Shown here: positions 1-5,354 of the stretch, piece after piece
Layout: each line of letters starts with the position of its first letter
Position numbering within the stretch: position 1 is the stretch's first letter
Program-made: the position numbers and the translations under genes
Assembly: GCA_017435025.1 (NCBI GenBank)
Contig: JAFSFU010000070.1
Location: forward strand, 1-5,354
DNA from: Lachnospiraceae bacterium
GTDB lineage: Bacteria; Bacillota_A; Clostridia; Lachnospirales; Lachnospiraceae
Length of the DNA: 5,354 nucleotides
Reading direction: 5' to 3'
Notes under the pieces: model-generated
What the model was told of the DNA's origin: nothing
The model's input: only the letters and a program-made list of their open reading frames with translations
The model's database searches: none

Positions 1-110
1 CAAAGACAAGGGACTATTATCCGACAGATGAGCAGACAGATCCACGTATAAGCGGGTATTGTCACCCGCTCGCGGCACAAACAAGGCGGAATCACGCAGC
101 AAGGTCGCAG
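1..110. other. Left-edge segment that does not fit ppk1
   Basis: Read on the minus strand after the ppk1 codons for NADFEL, none of the three frames gives the continuation expected of a polyphosphate kinase. The ppk1 frame stays open but is cysteine-rich. A second frame is open from about position 118 to the edge and reads like ordinary protein (it includes LLRDSALFVPRAGDNTRLYV), beginning just after an in-frame TGA. The third frame stops quickly. GC is about 54% by hand count, slightly above the neighbouring ppk1 part. I cannot identify the origin: it could be a chimeric contig end, an insertion, or a rearranged allele. Confidence 0.5.
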
Positions 111-848
111 CTCGAAGTCAGCATTTCGCATAATTCGGAACGGATGGGAGGTAACAATATCATAGTTCAGGAACAGCTGCTTCATATTGCGCTCAATGAT
201 CTCCTCCAAGAGGATCACATGGACCATCTCACAGCCGTCTTCCTCAACGGTAACCGGAAGGGTCACCACACGCGGGAGCACCGACGGCACCTGTACCATG
301 GCAAATTCCAGTTCCTGGTCTCCCTCTTTTTTCTTCAAAAGAGCTGCTATATTCAAGGACTTATTGCGTACCAGCGGAAACGGTCTGGAAGAATCCACCG
401 CCATCGGAGTCAGCACCGGATACACATCTTCCTTAAAATATCGGTCTACGTACTCGCCCTGCTCTCTGGTCAGCTCTTCATGCTTCAACACCACATGGAG
501 TCCGTTACTTTCCAGCGCCGGAAGAAGGGAACGGTTATAAATGCTGTACTGCTGGCTCACCAGTTCATGGGTCTTCTCGTTGATCTTCACCAACTGCTCA
601 CTGGCTGTCATTCCGGCGATGTCCGGTTTGGTATAACCGGCATGCACCATATCCTTGAGGGATGCTACACGCACCATAAAGAACTCGTCCAGGTTGGACG
701 CAGATATACTTAAAAACTTCATTCTGTCAAACAGAGGTGTCGACTTGTCTCTGGCCTCACCCAGAACACGATAATCGAATTCCAGCCAGCTAAGCTCTCT
801 GTTCCAATAGTTTTTCGGATCATTCAATTTCAATTCGCTGCCTGCCAT
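1..848 (-). CDS. ppk1: Polyphosphate kinase 1, N-terminal part; runs off the left edge and loses family similarity in the last ~110 bp
   Basis: Polyphosphate kinase reversibly moves the gamma-phosphate of ATP onto inorganic polyphosphate, usually at the inner face of the membrane. Visible here are the N-terminal domain and the beginning of the middle domain. Seen: NRELSWLEF (residues 16-24), SNLDEFFMVRVASLKD (51-66), whose Asn52 matches the ATP-contacting Asn of the family, YPVLTPMAVDSSRPFP near 160-175, and HPFRIMRNADFEL ending near residue 247. Family proteins are about 700 residues, so the catalytic histidines lie outside the window. The ATG at 848 follows AGGAG by 10 nt and sits 3 nt after the stop of the Ppx-like gene, implying coupled translation. 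From residue 248 to the edge the frame stays open but gives a cysteine-rich stretch (starting RPCCVIPPC) unlike the expected acidic DEDEA-type helix of this family. The gene may therefore be broken or the sequence joined wrongly there. Identity of residues 1-247 is firm. Confidence 0.88.
   Translation of the reverse strand, partial: MAGSELKLNDPKNYWNRELSWLEFDYRVLGEARDKSTPLFDRMKFLSISASNLDEFFMVRVASLKDMVHAGYTKPDIAGMTASEQLVKINEKTHELVSQQYSIYNRSLLPALESNGLHVVLKHEELTREQGEYVDRYFKEDVYPVLTPMAVDSSRPFPLVRNKSLNIAALLKKKEGDQELEFAMVQVPSVLPRVVTLPVTVEEDGCEMVHVILLEEIIERNMKQLFLNYDIVTSHPFRIMRNADFELRPCCVIPPCLCRERVTIPAYTWICLLICRIIVPCL
51..70. repeat. Perfect 7-bp inverted repeat with a 6-nt loop
   Basis: AGCGGGT at 51-57 and ACCCGCT at 64-70 are exact reverse complements around a six-base loop. 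No T-run follows on either strand, so it is not a typical intrinsic terminator. It lies inside the left-edge segment that does not match ppk1. Function unknown. Confidence 0.45.
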
Positions 849-851
849 CTT

Positions 852-2417
852 TTACACACTCCTCTTCAGCTTCAGTACCGGTCGGATACCAAAAATCTCT
901 TCAAAAAACGCTGCCTTCTGTTCCACAGATATTGCATCCAGCGTCATGTCACGGCGATAGTCGCCGCTGATCACAAGTTTATCCTCTTTCACTGCCATCT
1001 TACAGTTCTTTAAAGTCTGTTTATGGGCACGATCCATAGAATCTGCCAGACGAAGGATCGCTGTCAGTTTTGCGATCAAAATCTTTACCTCTTTTCGGGT
1101 ACCGTAAGTGCCTGCCAGATTCGCCAGATCCGTCTCCACATGCACCTGATTGTAATCAAAATCTCTGGTATTATATCGAAGAACATTGGCAATGATCTCG
1201 CGCTCCAGATGAGACAGACCAATGATCTCTGTAGACATAATAATATTGTAAGAGCACTCCGCTGCATTTCTCACACTGATAAACTTTCCGCAGGCGTGAA
1301 CGATCACTGCGATCTGCAGGAGCAGACGATCTCGGCCGCTCATTCCATGATAGCGTTTCATCGTATCAAAAATCTTCAGAGCATAAATCTCCACCTGCTC
1401 AGAATGCGGTGTCTTGCAGCGATAACGTTTCGCCATATTTCTGGATGCGCTGATGATATCTGCATCGAAATTGTGTTTCATTTTGATCAGCTTTGCATCT
1501 GTCGCATATTCTGCAACAATACCGTCACAAAGACGGATACCCGGAATCCAGATCATTTCTGCACCGGTCATTTCCAGAACTTTTTTGTAAATGATCGCAC
1601 TTGGAAGGAGCAGATCTGCATATTCTACACTCATTCCAAACTCTTCAGAGATCTGAGAAAGACTCATCTGGCAAAGGCGGTCATAAATCTGCTCAAACTG
1701 CTCTCTGGTCACTTTCATCACTGACTTGGTATCGTCCATATAGCGTACTAAGGATAAAATATTGTCACCGATGGCGATCAGGTGTTTTACCTCCTGACCT
1801 TCCAGGTATAACTTTTCATATTGATGCAGCTCATGGGTCACCAGTTCACCCATAACTTCTGCGGCACGGTCCATCGTCGTATTGACCATATCCAGCGTAC
1901 TGCGAAGGCGCAAAACGCCAAGGGGCAGATTTGCGGTGGAAACCAGAAGGCTGGCATCAAACAGGGAAACCTGCATACTTCCGAAACCGACATCTACGAT
2001 GGCGGTTCTCCGCTCCATATTACGGTCAAATTCCTCATCTTTGGCCGCGATCGCCTTATAGCTAAGGAAACGAAGCTCTGAGTTACTGATAATACGCACT
2101 TCAATTCCCGTACGGACACGAATCTGATCCAATACAATCTGGCTGTTCTTTGCCTCACGCATGGCACTGGTCGCATAAGCTCTGTAATTGGTAACTTTGT
2201 AGCTTTTCATGATTCGCACGAATCCATTCAGTACCTGGCAGATTTCCTCCACCATCTCGTAACTGATCTTACCTGTATTGTAAGTTTCTTTTCCCAACGC
2301 AATTACATGACGTACATGGTCGATCTTCTTAATCTTATTCTTATTGGAAATTTCATAAATCCCCAGTTCCAGCTCAAATGAGCCCACATCAATGGCTGCA
2401 AATAAATGAGATGCCAT
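852..2417 (-). CDS. Ppx/GppA family phosphatase-like protein with HD-like C-terminal domain; divergent active site
   Basis: Family members hydrolyse terminal phosphates of polyphosphate or convert pppGpp to ppGpp in the cytoplasm. The 521-residue length matches the long Ppx form. Seen, in order: AAIDVGS (7-13), the first ASKHA phosphate motif; ATSAMREAKN (82-91), a strong family signature; ISNSELRF (110-117), aligned with the usual ISGxEEAR; VDVGFGSMQ (141-149), aligned with IDIGGGSTE; then an HD-like region with H338, HACGK (374-378), CSYNIIMSTEIIGLSH (388-403) and LRLADSMDR (455-463). Several signature positions differ: Glu of GGGSTE is Gln149, one glycine is Phe145, and the HD dyad is His-Ala, so hydrolytic activity is uncertain. 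Start: ATG at 2417 has AAGGTGAGG just upstream; a GTG five codons earlier (2432) would also be in frame but lacks a ribosome site. It lies 16 nt after pheA and 3 nt before ppk1, which supports a polyphosphate role. Family sure, activity not. Confidence 0.87.
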   Translation of the reverse strand: MASHLFAAIDVGSFELELGIYEISNKNKIKKIDHVRHVIALGKETYNTGKISYEMVEEICQVLNGFVRIMKSYKVTNYRAYATSAMREAKNSQIVLDQIRVRTGIEVRIISNSELRFLSYKAIAAKDEEFDRNMERRTAIVDVGFGSMQVSLFDASLLVSTANLPLGVLRLRSTLDMVNTTMDRAAEVMGELVTHELHQYEKLYLEGQEVKHLIAIGDNILSLVRYMDDTKSVMKVTREQFEQIYDRLCQMSLSQISEEFGMSVEYADLLLPSAIIYKKVLEMTGAEMIWIPGIRLCDGIVAEYATDAKLIKMKHNFDADIISASRNMAKRYRCKTPHSEQVEIYALKIFDTMKRYHGMSGRDRLLLQIAVIVHACGKFISVRNAAECSYNIIMSTEIIGLSHLEREIIANVLRYNTRDFDYNQVHVETDLANLAGTYGTRKEVKILIAKLTAILRLADSMDRAHKQTLKNCKMAVKEDKLVISGDYRRDMTLDAISVEQKAAFFEEIFGIRPVLKLKRSV

Positions 2418-2419
2418 AA

Positions 2420-2430
2420 CCTCACCTTCC
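2420..2430 (-). promoter_or_regulatory. Ribosome binding site deciding the start of the Ppx-like gene
   Basis: On the minus strand GGAAGGTGAGG precedes the ATG at 2417; its AAGGTG core lies 5 nt from the start. The upstream in-frame GTG at 2432 falls directly before this site and has only the end of pheA in front of it, so the ATG is preferred. Confidence 0.6.
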
Positions 2431-2433
2431 ACC

Positions 2434-3570
2434 TTAATAATTTCCTAAAATCTTCAGCACCGATGCCTCAGCACGAATTCCTGTCAGGGCATTTCGCACA
2501 GATGCATCACTCAAATTTCCTTCAAAATCGATGAAGAAACGGTATTCAAATGTCTTCTCCGGAATCGGTCTGGATTCGATCATGATCATATTGACTCCGT
2601 TGAAAATAAAGTTGCCCAAAATATTATAGAGAGAACCGCTTACATGCGGGATCTCAAACATGATACTGATCTTGGACGCGCGCTTTTCATAGACCGGTCT
2701 TTTCGCCAGCACAAGGAAACGGGTCGTATTGCATTTTTCGTTGTTGATCCCCTCTGCCAGTTCTTTCAGACCATACAGCTCACCGGCCACGCGACTGGCG
2801 ATCGCTGCCTGACTTCTATCGTCCTCGTCGATCACTTTTTTTGCCGCAACTGCTGTGTTTAAGACGGCAATCTGATTCCATTCATTATGTAAGTTCAAAT
2901 ACTCCGCACACTGCCTAAGTGCCTGTGGGTGCGAATAAACAGTCTTGATGTCTGTAAGTTTCGCATCCGGGCGTCCCAAAAGCATATGGGAAATTGGAAT
3001 GTAGACTTCACCAACAATATAATTCTGGTATTTTGCCAGAAGGTCATAATTATCAATGACAAATCCGGCCGTAGAATTTTCAATCGGAAGAACCGCGTAA
3101 TCAGCCCGTTCTTCTTCCACTTCGCGCATAGTATCTTCAAATTTCGGTACATGATATGCTTCAACCGATTCCCCGAAATAAGTCCGCACTGCGGCATGAC
3201 TGTAGGCACCTTCTACGCCCTGAAACACCACACGTACACCATCTTTTTTCAGATCCTCCACTTCCTCAAATCCAAGAGGATCCGTCTTGCCATGGGCAGC
3301 CAGCAGACCATACTGGTATTTTCGACTGATGGCCATCAACTGGGAAAACACTTCTTTTACGGCAATCTGATTGAACTCGCCTCCTGCCATCTCCTGCACC
3401 GCGGCGATTTTCTGCCGTTCCCGTTCTGCATCGTACACAGCTTTTCCCGTTTCGATCTTATACTCCGCCACATCGCCGCAGACTTTCATGCGCTCCTCAA
3501 ACAATCGTACGATCTCACGGTCGATCACATCCAGTTTATTTCTGCACTCCATCAGGTCAAGATTTTTCAT
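2434..3570 (-). CDS. pheA: Bifunctional chorismate mutase / prephenate dehydratase (P-protein)
   Basis: Converts chorismate to prephenate and then phenylpyruvate, the committed steps to phenylalanine, in the cytoplasm. The 378-residue length is normal for the fused enzyme. The AroQ-type mutase domain spans about 1-90, with the expected active-site residues R10, R27, K38, D47, R50 and E51. The dehydratase domain follows from about 112: FQGVEGAYSHAA (116-127), LPIENSTAG (161-169), YSHPQALRQC (212-221) and the catalytic TRF at 283-285. A C-terminal ACT domain (about 300-378) carries GSLY (312-315) and ESRP (332-335), the positions that bind phenylalanine for feedback inhibition in relatives. The ATG at 3570 has AGGTG 5 nt upstream and lies 8 nt after the plsC stop; the gene ends 16 nt before the Ppx-like gene, so it is mid-operon. 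No T-box or phenylalanine leader peptide is visible upstream, so allosteric control is the likeliest regulation (inference). Confidence 0.96.
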   Translation of the reverse strand: MKNLDLMECRNKLDVIDREIVRLFEERMKVCGDVAEYKIETGKAVYDAERERQKIAAVQEMAGGEFNQIAVKEVFSQLMAISRKYQYGLLAAHGKTDPLGFEEVEDLKKDGVRVVFQGVEGAYSHAAVRTYFGESVEAYHVPKFEDTMREVEEERADYAVLPIENSTAGFVIDNYDLLAKYQNYIVGEVYIPISHMLLGRPDAKLTDIKTVYSHPQALRQCAEYLNLHNEWNQIAVLNTAVAAKKVIDEDDRSQAAIASRVAGELYGLKELAEGINNEKCNTTRFLVLAKRPVYEKRASKISIMFEIPHVSGSLYNILGNFIFNGVNMIMIESRPIPEKTFEYRFFIDFEGNLSDASVRNALTGIRAEASVLKILGNY

Positions 3571-3578
3571 ACTGTCAC

Positions 3579-4310
3579 CTACTGAATTTCCTTTAGCATT
3601 TCGATGATCACATCTCTGGTGTAGGCTCCGGCGTGTTTCTTCACTTCCGGATCCAGTTCCTTCAGATAGATCGGTTTTCCATAATATACAGTCACATTGG
3701 TCTTTTTGATCACCGGCGCCTGTTTTTCAAAAATATCCGCCGTTCTGGTCATAGCCACCGGGATCACCGGACAGCCGGTTTTCTCTGCGATCTTCAGACT
3801 TCCCTCTTTGAACGGCATTAAGTCTAATTCATTATCCGCTTTATTTCTGGTTCCTTCCGGGAAGATCCACATGGAAATTCCGCTCTTTACTTTTTCGATT
3901 CCTTCCAAGATCGTCTTTAATCCAGCTTTGATGTCCTGTCTGTCGAGGAACAGACAGTTTACATGAACCATCCAGCTGCGGAGAAGCGGAAACTTTAACA
4001 TTTCCTTCTTCGCCACAAAGCCAACCAGATCCGGAACCGTCGTATATCCCACCAGAATATCGAAATAACTTCTGTGGTTTCCGACATAAAGCACTGCCGT
4101 ATCCTTCGGAATATTTTCCAAGCCCTTCACGGTCACCTTTACACCGCTTGTCTTTAAGAGCAGACGGAACATGAACTGGATGATCTTGATACTCTCTTTG
4201 TCCCTGGCTGCCGGATCCTTTTTTGCCAGAGAATTCTGCATCACAAGAAGAGGATATCCCAGTACCAGGAAACCACCCACAAGAATACATAAAACAATAA
4301 ATCGAAGCAT
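3579..4310 (-). CDS. plsC: 1-acyl-sn-glycerol-3-phosphate acyltransferase (PlsC/LPLAT family)
   Basis: Transfers an acyl chain to lysophosphatidic acid to make phosphatidic acid, the precursor of membrane phospholipids, at the inner face of the membrane. The 243-residue length is typical. An N-terminal hydrophobic helix (about residues 2-24) is the membrane anchor. The four acyltransferase motifs are present in order: NHRSYFD (78-84), the HX4D catalytic motif with H79 and D84; FLDR (121-124); FPEGTR (150-155), the phosphate-binding motif; and CPVIPVAM further on. The ATG at 4310 has AAAGGTGG 7 nt upstream, a strong ribosome site. It is the first gene of the leftward run, directly downstream of a good promoter, and is followed 8 nt later by pheA. 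The family is certain; the precise acyl acceptor is inferred, since LPLAT members also include other lysolipid acyltransferases. Confidence 0.93.
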   Translation of the reverse strand: MLRFIVLCILVGGFLVLGYPLLVMQNSLAKKDPAARDKESIKIIQFMFRLLLKTSGVKVTVKGLENIPKDTAVLYVGNHRSYFDILVGYTTVPDLVGFVAKKEMLKFPLLRSWMVHVNCLFLDRQDIKAGLKTILEGIEKVKSGISMWIFPEGTRNKADNELDLMPFKEGSLKIAEKTGCPVIPVAMTRTADIFEKQAPVIKKTNVTVYYGKPIYLKELDPEVKKHAGAYTRDVIIEMLKEIQ

Positions 4311-4356
4311 AATTTATCCACCTTTTCTTTCGCATTTTGCAATCTTATATCCTTAT

Positions 4357-4385
4357 ATTATATAAAACCCCAAGGGTGTTTGCAA
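4357..4385 (-). promoter_or_regulatory. Sigma-A-type promoter for the plsC-pheA-ppx-ppk run
   Basis: Read on the minus strand, TTGCAA (4380-4385) is separated by exactly 17 bp from a perfect TATAAT (4357-4362). The predicted transcript start near 4350 would leave about 40 nt of leader before plsC, including its ribosome site. It begins 9 nt beyond the stop of the upstream membrane-protein gene. A direct repeat CAAGGG (4371-4376 and 4383-4388) sits in the spacer and over the -35 box and could be a regulator site, though this is weak. Confidence 0.75.
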
Positions 4386-4394
4386 GGGCTTTCC

Positions 4395-4877
4395 CTAGCG
4401 ATTTCTCCCGGTGATATGCTCGAACAAAAGTCCTGCTCCAAACCAGCAAGGTGCAAAATCCAATCGAATCAGACCATCAATATTAAAAAGACGCCCGGAA
4501 TAATCCCAAGGACACATTCCGCGCGCCTTTAAAAACGAACCGGTCACATATTCCGCCAGAAAAATCAGGACCATATCATTCAATCCATGCCGCCAGAATT
4601 TGTCTTTCCACCTCAGCGCACCGTCATCTCCGATCCATCGGTCTATCCCTCTGGATATAGGACCCAGTACCGCTCCCATGCCATAAATCGGGAACATCAA
4701 AAGGGATGTTCTTCCCATCAGCCGCATGTCTCTGGCCAATATGGATTCTATGGATGTAAACACGATCTCCATGCACCATCCGGCCACCCCACATTTTAAA
4801 AAATTTACATAAAATTCTTTGATCTCATCTCGTTTTTCCATAGGGATAGTCTGAACCGAACCGGGGTTTTTATACAT
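4395..4877 (-). CDS. PF06541-type (putative ABC-transporter type IV, CmpB-like) integral membrane protein
   Basis: A 160-residue protein with about four hydrophobic segments (near 22-45, 56-76, 100-118 and 141-155). Family signatures seen: GWCMEIVFTS (33-42), MFPIYGMGAVLGP (61-73), CPWDYS (122-127) and FNIDGLIRLD (131-140), matching the GWxxE, PIYG, WDYS and FNxxGxIxL pattern of PF06541. The family name suggests a transporter permease, but I know of no firm substrate, and no ATPase gene is adjacent, so its function is unknown. The start is unusual: the ATG at 4877 directly follows the stop of the DUF4250 gene (TAGATG) and has no ribosome site at normal distance, so reinitiation after the upstream gene is likely. 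ATG at codon 13 (4841) is an alternative, also without a clear ribosome site. Its stop lies 9 nt before the plsC promoter; no strong terminator separates it from plsC, so readthrough is possible. Confidence 0.8.
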   Translation of the reverse strand: MYKNPGSVQTIPMEKRDEIKEFYVNFLKCGVAGWCMEIVFTSIESILARDMRLMGRTSLLMFPIYGMGAVLGPISRGIDRWIGDDGALRWKDKFWRHGLNDMVLIFLAEYVTGSFLKARGMCPWDYSGRLFNIDGLIRLDFAPCWFGAGLLFEHITGRNR

Positions 4878-5057
4878 CTATATGTATTGATTTGTCTCCG
4901 GATCGTAGTGGTAATCGATGGAATCCAGTTTCTGGCTGATCTCGTCCATAGAGACATCGCATGCTTTGCAAAGTTCTTCCATGGACGGGAAATGATCTCT
5001 CAGCTGTGTATTTACATAGCTCAGCAGCATTACCGGATCATTTGGAAATTTTGTCAT
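4878..5057 (-). CDS. DUF4250 family small protein
   Basis: A 59-residue soluble protein of unknown function, common in Clostridia. Recognisable features are DPVMLLSYVNTQLRD (7-21), a central acidic helical part (about 25-45) that resembles a short helix-turn-helix (LCKACDVSMDEISQKL), and the ending IDYHYDPETNQYI (47-59), which matches the family's DYxYDxxxNQF tail. A DNA-binding role is only a guess from that helical pattern. Start: ATG at 5057 lies 8 nt from a perfect GGAGG; a GTG at 5066 in the same frame would overlap that ribosome site and is rejected. The stop directly abuts the next gene's ATG, so the two are co-translated. The gene is divergent from the asparaginase gene. Confidence 0.88.
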   Translation of the reverse strand: MTKFPNDPVMLLSYVNTQLRDHFPSMEELCKACDVSMDEISQKLDSIDYHYDPETNQYI

Positions 5058-5065
5058 TGAAGTCA

Positions 5066-5070
5066 CCTCC
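5066..5070 (-). promoter_or_regulatory. Strong ribosome binding site of the DUF4250 gene
   Basis: The minus strand reads AAAAAAGGAGGTGACTTCA and then ATG. GGAGG is 8 nt from the ATG at 5057. The in-frame GTG at 5066-5064 begins within this site, so the ATG is the start. Confidence 0.85.
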
Positions 5071-5086
5071 TTTTTTCTGTAAAGAA

Positions 5087-5102
5087 AACTGCTTCCACAG
5101 TT
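5087..5102. repeat. Small inverted repeat in the divergent intergenic region
   Basis: AACTG (5087-5091) and CAGTT (5098-5102) pair exactly around a six-base loop. It touches the -35 box of the asparaginase promoter and lies in the leader of the DUF4250 transcript, where it is followed by a T-rich stretch. It could be an operator half-site pair or a leader hairpin, or be chance. Confidence 0.3.
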
Positions 5103-5130
5103 GAATTTACTCCCGTTTCCATGCTATAAT
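5101..5130 (+). promoter_or_regulatory. Sigma-A promoter with extended -10 for the asparaginase gene
   Basis: TTGAAT (5101-5106), an 18-bp spacer, then TGCTATAAT with a perfect -10 at 5125-5130 and the TGn extension at 5122-5124. The predicted transcript start is near 5137, about 37 nt before the asparaginase ATG, with AAAGGGGA as ribosome site between. Confidence 0.75.
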
Positions 5131-5150
5131 CATTCTATTAGGGATTGCAA
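5123..5150 (-). promoter_or_regulatory. Possible promoter for the DUF4250-membrane protein pair
   Basis: On the minus strand TTGCAA (5145-5150) is followed after 16 bp by TATAGC (5123-5128), a moderate -10 match. The -35 hexamer is identical to that of the plsC promoter. The -10 overlaps the -10 of the opposite asparaginase promoter. A leader of roughly 60 nt would result. Confidence 0.4.
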
Positions 5151-5173
5151 ATACGAAAGGGGAACTATATATT

Positions 5174-5354
5174 ATGAAACACATTTTACTCCTTGGAACC
5201 GGCGGTACGATTGCCAGCAAGCAGGGCGACTCCGGACTGACTCCACTCCTCACAGGCGAAGAGCTTCTGTCCTACGTTCCGGCTGCCCGTTCCTTCTGTG
5301 AAATCGATTCACTTCAGGTATTAAATATCTACAGTACCAATATCCATCCGAACC
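5174..5354 (+). CDS. ansA: L-asparaginase (class I/II bacterial asparaginase family), N-terminal fragment
   Basis: Hydrolyses asparagine to aspartate and ammonia. Only the first 60 codons are in the window; the family is about 330 residues. The start MKHILLLGTGGTIAS carries the signature loop TGGTIA with the catalytic threonine at residue 12. The following GLTPLLTGEELLSYVP (residues 21-36) and the partial YSTNIHPN motif (about 53-60) also match the family, where xDSTN contacts substrate; here Tyr replaces the usual Asp in the residue before STN. There is no signal peptide at the N-terminus, so a cytoplasmic type I (AnsA) enzyme is more likely than the secreted type II. AAAGGGGA (5156-5163) precedes the ATG by 10 nt. 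It is transcribed away from the rest of the window from its own promoter. Confidence 0.9.
   Translation, partial: MKHILLLGTGGTIASKQGDSGLTPLLTGEELLSYVPAARSFCEIDSLQVLNIYSTNIHPN

Noticed and set aside
144..713. 189-residue plus-strand open frame opposite ppk1
   Set aside because: It lies wholly antisense to a clearly conserved ppk1 segment, is rich in His, Gln and Leu, and has no recognisable motif; it is a shadow frame.
1023..1724. 233-residue plus-strand open frame opposite the Ppx-like gene
   Set aside because: Antisense to conserved family motifs, no ribosome site before the ATG, and His/Cys-rich composition typical of a reverse-strand shadow.
2929..3585. 218-residue plus-strand open frame opposite pheA
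   Set aside because: Covers the conserved mutase and dehydratase domains on the other strand, is rich in Phe and His and lacks a ribosome site; shadow frame.
3841..4335. 164-residue minus-strand frame overlapping plsC in another frame
   Set aside because: plsC has all four acyltransferase motifs and a strong ribosome site; the overlapping frame has low-complexity Gly/Ser/Lys composition and no motif.
4311..4394. Riboswitch or T-box leader ahead of the plsC-pheA run
   Set aside because: The predicted leader is only about 40 nt, with no T-box consensus or extended pairing.
4385..4396. Small hairpin AGGG/CCCT after the PF06541 gene as an intrinsic terminator
   Set aside because: Four-base-pair stem with no T-run following on the minus strand; too weak to call.
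4856..4874. Possible plus-strand terminator (AACC...GGTT followed by T-run)
   Set aside because: The stem is only about 4 bp, it lies at the start of a minus-strand gene, and no plus-strand gene ends there.

Overview
The window looks like chromosomal DNA of a Clostridia/Lachnospiraceae-type Firmicute (inference). The reasons are moderate GC, AGGAGG-type ribosome binding sites, sigma-A promoters with good spacing, the DUF4250 and PF06541 small-protein families common in that group, and the arrangement of a Ppx/GppA-like protein beside a polyphosphate kinase.

Layout. Nearly everything reads on the minus strand, so transcription runs from right to left. At the right edge (5174 to the end) the first 60 codons of a plus-strand L-asparaginase leave the window. 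A 116-bp divergent intergenic region separates it from a leftward pair: a 59-residue DUF4250 protein followed, with no intervening base, by a four-helix PF06541 membrane protein. An 84-bp gap then holds a good promoter (TTGCAA, 17 bp, TATAAT) for a tight leftward run: plsC-type acyltransferase, pheA (chorismate mutase/prephenate dehydratase P-protein), a divergent Ppx/GppA-HD protein, and ppk1 (polyphosphate kinase). The gaps in that run are 8, 16 and 3 nt, so it is probably one operon.

Functions. PlsC makes phosphatidic acid for membrane lipids. PheA commits chorismate to phenylalanine. Ppk1 makes polyphosphate from ATP. The Ppx/GppA-like protein would classically degrade polyphosphate or (p)ppGpp, but several signature residues are altered in both its ASKHA and HD-like domains, so its activity is uncertain. 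No biochemical link between the lipid, phenylalanine and polyphosphate steps is visible; the grouping may simply be shared transcription.

The oddest place is the left edge. The ppk1 reading frame matches the family well up to about residue 247 and then stops resembling it over the last ~110 bp of the window, although no stop codon appears. The likeliest explanations are a chimeric or contig-end join, or a real insertion or rearrangement in ppk1. I see no rRNA, tRNA, CRISPR array, insertion sequence or recognisable novel multi-gene system.
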